From positions 1 through 6,379 of the forward strand of contig JAUHYS010000124.1 in NCBI GenBank assembly GCA_030426445.1: a DNA stretch of 6,379 nucleotides. The letters run 5' to 3'. Source of the stretch: a bacterium (GTDB lineage Bacteria > UBA10199 > DSSB01). Positions 1-5,781 of the stretch are shown one piece after another. A program made the position numbers and the translations under genes. Under the pieces are notes generated by a model, which saw nothing but the letters and a program-made list of their open reading frames with translations, did no database searches and was not told the origin of the DNA. Within the stretch, counting starts at the first letter, position 1. The number at the start of each line of letters is the position of its first letter.

Positions 1-250
1 TTACCTACAAATATTTCCATACAAGCATCAACATTTCCTCACTCGCAACTAAACATCGTTAGGTTTAATAAGAAAAACATCCTTATAGCTTGCTTTATCT
101 ATTTATCGAAAGAAAACTAAATAGGTTGCTAAAAAAACTATTTTTTTCTTTTTTTTCAAAAAAATCATTTTAGAGAAGTTTTGTACGTGTTTACTGAACC
201 TTCGAATCGAACTTAACACAATAAAGGTAAGACAAATTTCTAAATTAACC
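1..250. other. AT-rich intergenic stretch, no gene seen
   Basis: I see no credible coding region, RNA gene or strong terminator here. The most visible feature is a run of A and T tracts at about 128-170, with short AT-only complementary stretches. On the minus strand this lies about 80 bases past the stop of the HEIAH-containing gene, so it could help end that transcript, but no GC-containing stem is present to support a classical intrinsic terminator. Confidence 0.5.
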
Positions 251-1198
251 CTACATTTTTGCCCAAAGAGTTCCCATAATCGCTAAACGAAAAAATAATA
301 CCAAATCTCCATTAACTTCATTGGCTTTATTGTTATCAAAATCATTTAATTGAGTGAAACCTTCCCATAATTCAGCCTCTATTAACCTTGCTTTAATGAC
401 TGCTTTCTTAAGGTCGACCCGTTCACCGGATGCACTTGTCACCTCTACTTTTCCCATGGATTTCCCCTCTTTAAAAGAGAGAAAATCTTTAGAAAAAACA
501 TAGGTTTTTAAGCGTGGATCTTGATTTTCGTAGGCGTATCTTAAAGTTTCGTAAAAAATAAGCCCAATATGAATCAAATCATCCTCACTAAAGCATTTAA
601 AGTTTCCGAAAAATTCTCTCCTCAAAGCCTCATAGTCTTCCTTGTCATCGGTTACCAGGTCTCTACCAAAATAATCTAAATAAGCATTTAATTTTGTAAT
701 CATCGCTTCTCGACTTAACCGAGCATTGTTGAAAAGGTGCTGGATATCAGGAAATGCCTGCTTCATTTCTTGAATGTCCGTTTGATGCGCGATTTCATGA
801 TCCGCGATAAAAAGGAGGTTTAAGTCCAAAGCAAAACCAGGTGCTTTAGGATTAAGAAGCACTGTCTTTCCTAATACAGCCATATTTAAGGATGCATAAG
901 CTCCTGAAAGTTCGGGAGGAATGAGCACAAGCGAGAAGCCCCTTTGCTTTAAATGCTGATCTAACAGAATAAACTGAGGAGATGTAAGCAGTGGAAGCCC
1001 CTTACTTACATGTGCTTTCATAGTATTAGGAAGAATTTTTACACACTGAGAAAAGCTGCTATCTGTTTTAGAAATGGGCGAAGTCTCTATTTTGTTCCCA
1101 TCTAAAGCTCTTAAAACAGGCGTTTCAAGATCTTCAAACGTTGCACAGAGCTCATTCGCCTTATCTTGAATATCGAGTATGCGCATTCTTATACTCAT
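251..1198 (-). CDS. Putative zinc metallopeptidase, lethal-factor/PPEP-like motifs, otherwise unknown
   Basis: I do not recognise this 315-residue protein as a named family. It carries HEIAH at residues 134-138, which fits the HExxH zinc motif, followed by Asp141, and an EFFGNF segment at 195-200 preceded by Tyr189. In the anthrax lethal factor C-terminal domain and the clostridial Pro-Pro endopeptidases the pattern is HExxHxxD, then a glutamate ligand in an EFFAE-type helix with a tyrosine seven residues before it. Here the tyrosine is six before. By analogy the zinc ligands would be His134, His138 and Glu195, with Glu135 as the general base. That assignment is inference. No signal peptide or membrane segment is visible, so it is probably cytoplasmic or exported by a non-classical route. 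The ATG start is supported by AGGAAAGG eight bases upstream (1207-1214). An in-frame ATG at codon 5 is the only near alternative. It is divergent from the large secreted protein gene. Confidence 0.72.
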   Translation of the reverse strand: MSIRMRILDIQDKANELCATFEDLETPVLRALDGNKIETSPISKTDSSFSQCVKILPNTMKAHVSKGLPLLTSPQFILLDQHLKQRGFSLVLIPPELSGAYASLNMAVLGKTVLLNPKAPGFALDLNLLFIADHEIAHQTDIQEMKQAFPDIQHLFNNARLSREAMITKLNAYLDYFGRDLVTDDKEDYEALRREFFGNFKCFSEDDLIHIGLIFYETLRYAYENQDPRLKTYVFSKDFLSFKEGKSMGKVEVTSASGERVDLKKAVIKARLIEAELWEGFTQLNDFDNNKANEVNGDLVLFFRLAIMGTLWAKM

Positions 1199-1206
1199 GA
1201 TTAAAG

Positions 1207-1214
1207 CCTTTCCT
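1207..1214 (-). promoter_or_regulatory. Ribosome binding site of the HEIAH protein gene
   Basis: On the minus strand this reads AGGAAAGG, a purine-rich Shine-Dalgarno match ending eight bases before the ATG at 1198. It supports the first of two close in-frame ATG codons as the start. Confidence 0.6.
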
Positions 1215-1305
1215 TTACACCCCTTTAAATTTAATAGTCTAGCTAAGAGTGTTGCTTTTTTTTATTTTATTCTTTAGTAAAACAAAATAGATTCTATACA
1301 TTTAC

Positions 1306-1311
1306 TATACT
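1306..1311 (+). promoter_or_regulatory. Possible -10 element of the FG-GAP protein gene
   Basis: TATACT matches the sigma-70 -10 consensus at five of six bases and lies 29 bases before the ATG at 1341, inside an AT-rich divergent intergenic region. The hexamer 17 bases upstream (1283-1288, CAAAAT) is a poor -35 element. A second candidate, TATACA, lies at 1295-1300. The call rests on AT-rich pattern matching alone and is weak. Confidence 0.25.
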
Positions 1312-1325
1312 ACTGAGACTTAATA

Positions 1326-1332
1326 AGAAGGG
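1326..1332 (+). promoter_or_regulatory. Ribosome binding site of the FG-GAP protein gene
   Basis: AGAAGGG lies eight bases before the ATG at 1341. This is a good Shine-Dalgarno sequence and spacing, and it confirms the start that yields a complete signal peptide. Confidence 0.6.
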
Positions 1333-1340
1333 CATCCACG

Positions 1341-3362
1341 ATGAAAAAAAATGTGTTATATAATATATTATATTTAATATGCTTGGTATCTTTATTTAAT
1401 CTGTCAATCGTTTCTTCTGCATACGCCCAACTATTTCAGAATAATAATACTTCATGTGAAGAGCATGTAGTAGTAGGGCAAGTCGAACCCCCACCCTTTG
1501 ACGCCTTTGGAAACCCCTATATGTCTGTTGCGTTGGCTTGTGGAAATTTAGAGGATTTTAATAACTCAGGAAACACAAACTTTGCAGACTGTATCACTCA
1601 ACGCAGCCCTCTACCTACAACAATGAGTCCAATAGCATCCAATAGTTTCCTTGTCAATACAGAAGCCCATGGAGATAACTGTATTAACGCGGGCGAAGCC
1701 AACGCGCAGTTCGAAGATTCCATCACACTAAGCAACGAAGCCTTTAATTCAGAAACGGATATTCCTATGGAGATGGGGACGATTCGCGCTGGAAATTTAG
1801 GCGACAATCCATTCGAAGATATTGCCTTTGTCAATCGATCTAATATCGCTTCCCCTATCGAACCTTCTATACAGTACCTATTTAGCGAAAACCAAGGAGG
1901 CTTCTTAAGCTCGTTTACTCCACTGACAGTGGATATCGATAATAATTTAGTGCAACAACCTTTTACCTACCCGGCTTATTTTTTTGGAAGCACTCAAATC
2001 GCATCGGATCGGTCCTTACTACTTATGAACTGCGATGCAGACCCTGTGGACGAAGCCATCGTCGCGGTGCAGTTCGATTTTCTAAACGTTGGATTTCTGG
2101 TTTCACAAAATCAAGGAGCTGGTTTGCAAGATGTTCAGATAGACGGTATTTTTTTTCTCCCAACAGTCATCAATGAAACAAGCCGAGTTGTTTTAACAGA
2201 AGGCGACTTTAATCAAGATGGCATTCTAGACATTGCCGCAGCAGTGAACACACGAGGAAATGGAGACGATGAAGTGGTTTTTTGTGCCGGGGATGGTGCT
2301 TGTGGTTTTGACTGTCCCGAAAACTCAAATGATCCGAAGGTCTTTAACCTGACCCAAGCTTGTGACCTCCCTAATTGTACACCCTACCCTTCTTCTATCA
2401 GTGCAGGAGATTTTAACAGCGATGGTTTAATGGATTTAGCACTTGCAGAGTCACGCAGCTCCCAAGTCCGTTACCTGTTTAATAATAATGGAAATGGAGC
2501 AAATGGCCAACTTGCAAACTGGCAAACAACTGTATTCGATTTTTCTAATCTTAACTCTATGGTTTTGCCTTTAGTCGTTACCGCAGGCCACTTCAGTGTC
2601 GAAGCTTACCAAACAAATACCCAAGAGTTGGCTGTAACTTTAGCAGAATTTGTTCCCGATTTGGACGGTATCGAAGAAGCTTCTTCTATTCAAGTCATCA
2701 CAAGCGATGGCCAGGGAAACCTACAAAACCCAAGCTTGCTTACATTTGCGCAACCAGATTCCACTGCCGTTTCTGGAATCGAGTCCAGTGATTTTGATCA
2801 CTGTGGAGGAGACGACCTTATCGCCTTAGCACATACTACAGATGAGTTAGGTCAAATCACTCGACAAGCTTCTATTTTTCTCAATACCAATGAAGCCCCA
2901 GAGGCTTTTATCAATCAAGATATTGACTTACAGGACGCCTCTGCCGAAATTCAAGCTTCTTGTAACGACCCAACAAGAGATGACCGAAGTTTTGAGTGGT
3001 CTGTCATTGTAAGTCCAGATAACGCCGAACTTAATTTTAGTGTAGAAGAAGGCCAATTGATTGGAGAGGATACCGAAACCTCAACCGTTTTTCAAACCAA
3101 TCAAAGCGGAGACTATACAATACGTTTTTCATGCACAGATTTTTGTGGATTGGTCAGTACTCGAGAAATCAGCTTTACTATCACGGTTCCAGACGTTCCA
3201 GATACTTCTACTGACACAGGCGAACCTGAAGTTGAAGTGATTACACAGGGCGGCTGTGTTGCGTCTATTTATAAAAGCAATAAACAAGAAAGCATGCTAA
3301 TTTATGCAGTCATATTTTTGATTTCTATCGGATGGATTCGAAGCTTAAGAAAAATCAATTAA
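1341..3362 (+). CDS. Secreted FG-GAP/VCBS repeat protein with PKD-like domain and C-terminal sorting tail
   Basis: This 673-residue protein starts with a signal peptide: MKKN, a hydrophobic core at about 8-27, and a probable cut after AYA at 29 (SAYAQ). The mature part has two clear FG-GAP calcium loops, GDFNQDGILDIA at 288-299 and GDFNSDGLMDLA at 356-367. Degenerate versions lie near 150-164, 229-244 and 482-498, so a seven-bladed integrin-alpha-like beta-propeller is plausible. A cysteine-rich insert (Cys315, 321, 325, 341, 346) sits between the two clear loops. Residues about 530-616 look like a PKD or Ig-like beta-sandwich (FEWSV, DYTIRFSCTDFCG). An acidic Pro/Thr/Asp linker follows at 617-633, then GGC at 637-639, a membrane segment at about 652-666 and a basic end (RSLRK). 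That tail resembles MYXO-CTERM-type signals, so surface anchoring is likely. Its partner or substrate is unknown. It is convergent with rdgB and their stop codons overlap. Confidence 0.88.
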   Translation: MKKNVLYNILYLICLVSLFNLSIVSSAYAQLFQNNNTSCEEHVVVGQVEPPPFDAFGNPYMSVALACGNLEDFNNSGNTNFADCITQRSPLPTTMSPIASNSFLVNTEAHGDNCINAGEANAQFEDSITLSNEAFNSETDIPMEMGTIRAGNLGDNPFEDIAFVNRSNIASPIEPSIQYLFSENQGGFLSSFTPLTVDIDNNLVQQPFTYPAYFFGSTQIASDRSLLLMNCDADPVDEAIVAVQFDFLNVGFLVSQNQGAGLQDVQIDGIFFLPTVINETSRVVLTEGDFNQDGILDIAAAVNTRGNGDDEVVFCAGDGACGFDCPENSNDPKVFNLTQACDLPNCTPYPSSISAGDFNSDGLMDLALAESRSSQVRYLFNNNGNGANGQLANWQTTVFDFSNLNSMVLPLVVTAGHFSVEAYQTNTQELAVTLAEFVPDLDGIEEASSIQVITSDGQGNLQNPSLLTFAQPDSTAVSGIESSDFDHCGGDDLIALAHTTDELGQITRQASIFLNTNEAPEAFINQDIDLQDASAEIQASCNDPTRDDRSFEWSVIVSPDNAELNFSVEEGQLIGEDTETSTVFQTNQSGDYTIRFSCTDFCGLVSTREISFTITVPDVPDTSTDTGEPEVEVITQGGCVASIYKSNKQESMLIYAVIFLISIGWIRSLRKIN

Positions 3363-3958
3363 CCATTATGTATCTTCTTTATTAAAAAATGCTTCATTTT
3401 TTCTAAGGCCTGGCGACGGTGTGAAATCTGGTTTTTTTCTTCGGAACTCATTTCAGCAAGCACCTGTTTTTTTTCGGGAATAAAAAAAAGCGGGTCATAA
3501 CCAAAACCTTTTTCGCCCCTCATTTCATTTGCAATTAAACCAGTTAATTTGCCTTCTGTGCTATACTCTTCTCCACGTGGGCTTCTTAAGACCATGCAGC
3601 AGATAAATTCTGCCTGGCGATTTGCAAAAGGCACTCCCTCAAGATTTTTTAATAACTTTAAATTATTTTCAAGAGCCGTCGCGTTTTCTCCCGCATAACG
3701 GGCCGAATAAACCCCAGGCTGCTGGTCTAAGGCTAAGACTTCGAGCCCGCTGTCATCCGCTAATGCCCAAGCTTGAGAAAATTCTGCGATCGTTTTTGCT
3801 TTTTCACGCGCGTTTTCGATATAGCTTTGATGGGGCTCTTGAAGGTCAGGAACAAAATCAAAATCAGCGAGTGAAATTATTTCAAGCTCTGGCAAGTCTA
3901 AAAGCGTTTGGATCTCTTTAAGTTTTCCCTGATTTTGTGTGGCAATGACGAGTTTCAT
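3359..3958 (-). CDS. rdgB: XTP/dITP (non-canonical purine NTP) pyrophosphatase RdgB/HAM1
   Basis: This cytoplasmic house-cleaning enzyme hydrolyses dITP, XTP and ITP to the monophosphate plus pyrophosphate, keeping deaminated purines out of DNA and RNA. The 199-residue length is typical of the family. Family motifs are clear: ATQNQGKLKEI at 6-16 (nucleotide-binding T-x-N-x-x-K), ADDSGLEV at 67-74 with the catalytic Asp69, PGVYSARYAG at 81-90, GEKGFGYDPLF at 148-158 and the C-terminal base-recognition block SHRRQAL at 179-185. It begins with ATG 21 bases after the rph stop, with a modest AAAAGG purine stretch upstream, so it is probably cotranscribed with rph. This rph-rdgB order is common in bacteria. 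Its TAA stop interlocks with the stop of the oppositely oriented FG-GAP gene. Confidence 0.97.
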   Translation of the reverse strand: MKLVIATQNQGKLKEIQTLLDLPELEIISLADFDFVPDLQEPHQSYIENAREKAKTIAEFSQAWALADDSGLEVLALDQQPGVYSARYAGENATALENNLKLLKNLEGVPFANRQAEFICCMVLRSPRGEEYSTEGKLTGLIANEMRGEKGFGYDPLFFIPEKKQVLAEMSSEEKNQISHRRQALEKMKHFLIKKIHNG

Positions 3959-3979
3959 TTTTTATGGATACCTTTTCAC

Positions 3980-4714
3980 TTACTTAATCACTGTTTTTTG
4001 TTTTTTTATGAGCTGCAATATACCTTGTTCACCCACCTTAAAAAGTTGACCGGCTTGCCTAAAAGAAAAAGGTGTTTGCTCTGCGGTACCTTGAATTTCG
4101 ACAATTTTTCTTTGACCCGTCAAAACCAAATTGAGATCGACCTCCGCATTAGAATCTTCCTCATAATCCAAGTCCAACAGTATTTTTTTATTCACAATTC
4201 CCACGCTCACTGCAGCCACATGATCCACCAGTGGCCAATCCGAAATCCTACCCTGTTTTATTAATTTTTGACAGGCTTGTGCTAAAGCCACCCAGGCCCC
4301 CGTAATCGAAGCACAACGCGTCCCTCCATCGGCTTGTAAAACTTCACAATCGAGTGCAATCATATGAGGGCCCAATTTTTTAAAATCAACGACCGACCTG
4401 AGAGCACGCCCTATGAGACGACTGATTTCTTGACTTCGACTGCTAGTCTTACCTTTGATGGACTCACGAGCAGAACGCGTATGCGTTGCTCGAGGTAACA
4501 TGGCATACTCTGCGGTGACCCAACCCAACCCGGATTCTTTTCTCCACTGTGGCAAGTCCTCTTCAATAGAAGCCAAACAAAGCACATGCGTATGCCCTGC
4601 TTTGATGAGACAAGAGCCTTCAGCATAACGATTGACGTTTTTCTTTAAGCTGACCTTGCGAAGTTCATTTTCTTTTCTAGCTCCGCTGCGTAAGGATGAT
4701 TTTTGATGTGCCAT
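3980..4714 (-). CDS. rph: Ribonuclease PH
   Basis: RNase PH is a phosphorolytic 3'-to-5' exoribonuclease that trims tRNA precursors and other RNA 3' ends, using phosphate and releasing nucleoside diphosphates. It works as a ring-shaped hexamer. Counting from the GTG at 4720, the family signatures are GWVTAEYAMLPRATHTR at 66-82, RLIGRALRSVVD at 101-112, DCEVLQADGGTR at 124-135 with active-site acidic residues, DLDYEEDS at 183-190 and VEIQGTAE at 207-214. The RSGAR segment at 11-15 aligns with the usual N-terminal end of the family, so the protein extends only about ten residues beyond it. I give the ATG at 4714 (244 residues), although AGGTGG is only two bases before it. The in-frame GTG at 4720 (246 residues) is the alternative. 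Either start lies inside the glycosyltransferase gene, giving an out-of-frame overlap of roughly 70 bases and suggesting translational coupling. Confidence 0.96.
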   Translation of the reverse strand: MAHQKSSLRSGARKENELRKVSLKKNVNRYAEGSCLIKAGHTHVLCLASIEEDLPQWRKESGLGWVTAEYAMLPRATHTRSARESIKGKTSSRSQEISRLIGRALRSVVDFKKLGPHMIALDCEVLQADGGTRCASITGAWVALAQACQKLIKQGRISDWPLVDHVAAVSVGIVNKKILLDLDYEEDSNAEVDLNLVLTGQRKIVEIQGTAEQTPFSFRQAGQLFKVGEQGILQLIKKQKTVIK

Positions 4715-5535
4715 AGCCACCTACTTTCATAAGGGTTAAGGTTTAAATTGGGATTTCTTTTTTTAAAGCCTTTAGCCAAGATTTTCAACTTAAGATAAAT
4801 TTGTTCATAAACACATTGAACTTGGCTTGCATTTAATGATCGAGTAAAAAGAATTTTTTCTAATGCAGCCACTCTAAAACGGTCCATTCCCCAAAATTTT
4901 TTTGAGAGTTGATCTTCGTGGCCTCCACGTTTCACAACCAAGGCATCTGGTAAAGTCGTCAAAGGGGTTTGCAGAGTCAGACGCAGCCAAAGTTCGTAAT
5001 CTTCGCAAACTAAAAAATTAGGATCAAAGCCCCCTAGCCTATCAAAGAGTTCTTTTTTGATTAAAACCGCTGAAGGACTGATCAAGCAAAGTTTGAGTGA
5101 AGCTAAAAAGATATCTCCAGAAGGCTTCTGATGCTTTTTCATAGGATTGACACGCTTGCCGCGACGAATCCAGACTTCCTCCGTCTGCAAGGTTTGGCAC
5201 TCTGGATTTTGTTTTAAAAATTGAACTTGAGTCTCTAATTTTTGAGGCAGCCAATAATCGTCCGAATCTAAAAAAGCCAACCACTCGCCTTTTGCCAAAG
5301 CCGCTGCTTTATTGCGCGCAATCGCAGGTCCTGAATTGGGGATTCGAAAATAACGAATGAGTTTGGATGGATGCGCTTTGAGCCAATCGGCTGTTCCATC
5401 TGTTGACGCGTCATCAATGATAATGATTTCTAAAGGCGGATGAGTTTGCTGTAAGACCGAGTGTAGGGCCTCTTTAAGAAAAGCTAACCGGTTATAAGTG
5501 GGGATAATGACTGTTATTGGATAAGTAGGATTCAT
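4645..5535 (-). CDS. Family 2 glycosyltransferase (GT-A fold)
   Basis: This 296-residue protein is a GT2-type transferase that moves a sugar from a nucleotide-sugar donor to an acceptor, most likely in surface polysaccharide or lipopolysaccharide synthesis. The sugar and acceptor cannot be told from sequence. Visible motifs are VIIPTYNR at 9-16, the nucleotide-binding DDASTDGT at 41-48, RNKAAALAKGEWLAFLDSDD at 74-93 containing the metal-binding DxD, ISPSAVLIKKELFDRLGGFD at 152-171, the candidate catalytic acid segment CEDYELWLRL at 177-186, and RGGHEDQLS at 203-211. No transmembrane helix is seen, so it probably works at the cytoplasmic face of the membrane. The ATG at 5535 sits just before the conserved strand. 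The only AGG-like purine stretch is about 18 bases upstream, so its ribosome site is poor. The 3' end overlaps rph out of frame. A composite palindromic repeat separates it from dnaB. Confidence 0.92.
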   Translation of the reverse strand: MNPTYPITVIIPTYNRLAFLKEALHSVLQQTHPPLEIIIIDDASTDGTADWLKAHPSKLIRYFRIPNSGPAIARNKAAALAKGEWLAFLDSDDYWLPQKLETQVQFLKQNPECQTLQTEEVWIRRGKRVNPMKKHQKPSGDIFLASLKLCLISPSAVLIKKELFDRLGGFDPNFLVCEDYELWLRLTLQTPLTTLPDALVVKRGGHEDQLSKKFWGMDRFRVAALEKILFTRSLNASQVQCVYEQIYLKLKILAKGFKKRNPNLNLNPYESRWLWHIKNHPYAAELEKKMNFARSA

Positions 5536-5562
5536 ATTTTCTGTTAACTTATTTCCTTTTAT

Positions 5563-5596
5563 TTACTTTCTTTTTGCATGGCCAAAAAGAAAGTAA
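5563..5596. repeat. Perfect 14-bp inverted repeat, 6-base loop
   Basis: TTACTTTCTTTTTG at 5563-5576 pairs exactly with CAAAAAGAAAGTAA at 5583-5596 around the loop CATGGC. As minus-strand RNA it would fold into a hairpin ending 27 bases before the glycosyltransferase ATG. It could therefore act on dnaB read-through or on translation of the downstream gene. It has few G-C pairs and no U-tract directly after it, so it is not a standard terminator. Confidence 0.8.
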
Positions 5597-5643
5597 CAAA
5601 GAAAAAGGCCACCCCCGAATAAAATACCTAAATTCTCACTCAT

Positions 5644-5708
5644 CCAGCTGAGATCCGTAAACTCACTTCGCTACGCTCGTTCAAACAGTACGGATCTTTT
5701 AACGCTGG
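5644..5708. repeat. Interrupted long inverted repeat, second module
   Basis: AGATCCGTA at 5651-5659 is perfectly complementary to TACGGATCT at 5689-5697. Outside it, CCAGC at 5644-5648 pairs with GCTGG at 5704-5708, with an asymmetric bulge of two bases against six. The 29-base interior holds the CTTCGCTACGCTCG phrase. The nested outer pairing argues that the stem is a maintained structure and not a chance match. Confidence 0.7.
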
Positions 5709-5713
5709 CTTTC

Positions 5714-5750
5714 GTATCGAATTTTTACGGTATTTTTTCGAAGAGGATAC
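5714..5750. repeat. Third hairpin module of the composite repeat
   Basis: GTATCGAA at 5714-5721 pairs with TTC at 5737-5739 and GATAC at 5746-5750. Six unpaired bases (5740-5745) interrupt the right arm. This is weaker than the other two modules but repeats the design of an inner stem, a one-sided six-base bulge and an outer five-base stem. Confidence 0.45.
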
Positions 5751-5781
5751 AGATATATCGTACTAAAGAAACATTTAAAAG

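Larger units (their letters stand above)
5563..5750. repeat. Composite palindromic intergenic repeat (three successive hairpins)
   Basis: Nearly the whole dnaB-glycosyltransferase gap consists of inverted-repeat modules: a perfect 14-bp stem (5563-5576 with 5583-5596), a long interrupted stem (5644-5659 with 5689-5708) and a shorter interrupted stem (5714-5721 with 5737-5750). Read on the minus strand, the block contains the phrases GTTTGAACGAGCGTAGCG and GGGGTGGCCTTTTTC directly before the perfect hairpin. From memory, very similar phrase orders recur in intergenic repeats of many proteobacterial genomes. No search was made, and copy number in this genome cannot be seen from one window. I find no protein-coding content. 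It may be a REP- or MITE-like element. Confidence 0.7.

Noticed and set aside
128..170. A/T tract region as intrinsic terminator or replication-origin-like unwinding element
   Set aside because: It has no GC-rich stem, no DnaA-box-like repeats and no iterons. It is best read as AT-rich intergenic sequence.
1598..1834. Minus-strand open frame inside the FG-GAP gene
   Set aside because: It is antisense to a gene with a clear signal peptide, ribosome site and repeats. It shows no independent support.
3384..3402. AAAAAATG-CTT-CATTTTTT hairpin as terminator of the FG-GAP gene
   Set aside because: The eight-base stem has only one G-C pair and lies inside the rdgB coding sequence, where it encodes part of the C-terminal basic helix. 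A weak role in termination cannot be excluded, but I would not annotate it.
3622..3921. Plus-strand open frame opposite rdgB
   Set aside because: It lies wholly antisense to the conserved rdgB gene, has no recognisable motif and is a shadow frame.
3908..4264. Plus-strand open frame opposite rph and the rdgB start
   Set aside because: It is antisense to conserved rph codons and its product shows no domain-like features.
5042..5284. Alternative minus-strand frame inside the glycosyltransferase gene
   Set aside because: It overlaps the conserved glycosyltransferase frame and has no motif, so it is a shadow.
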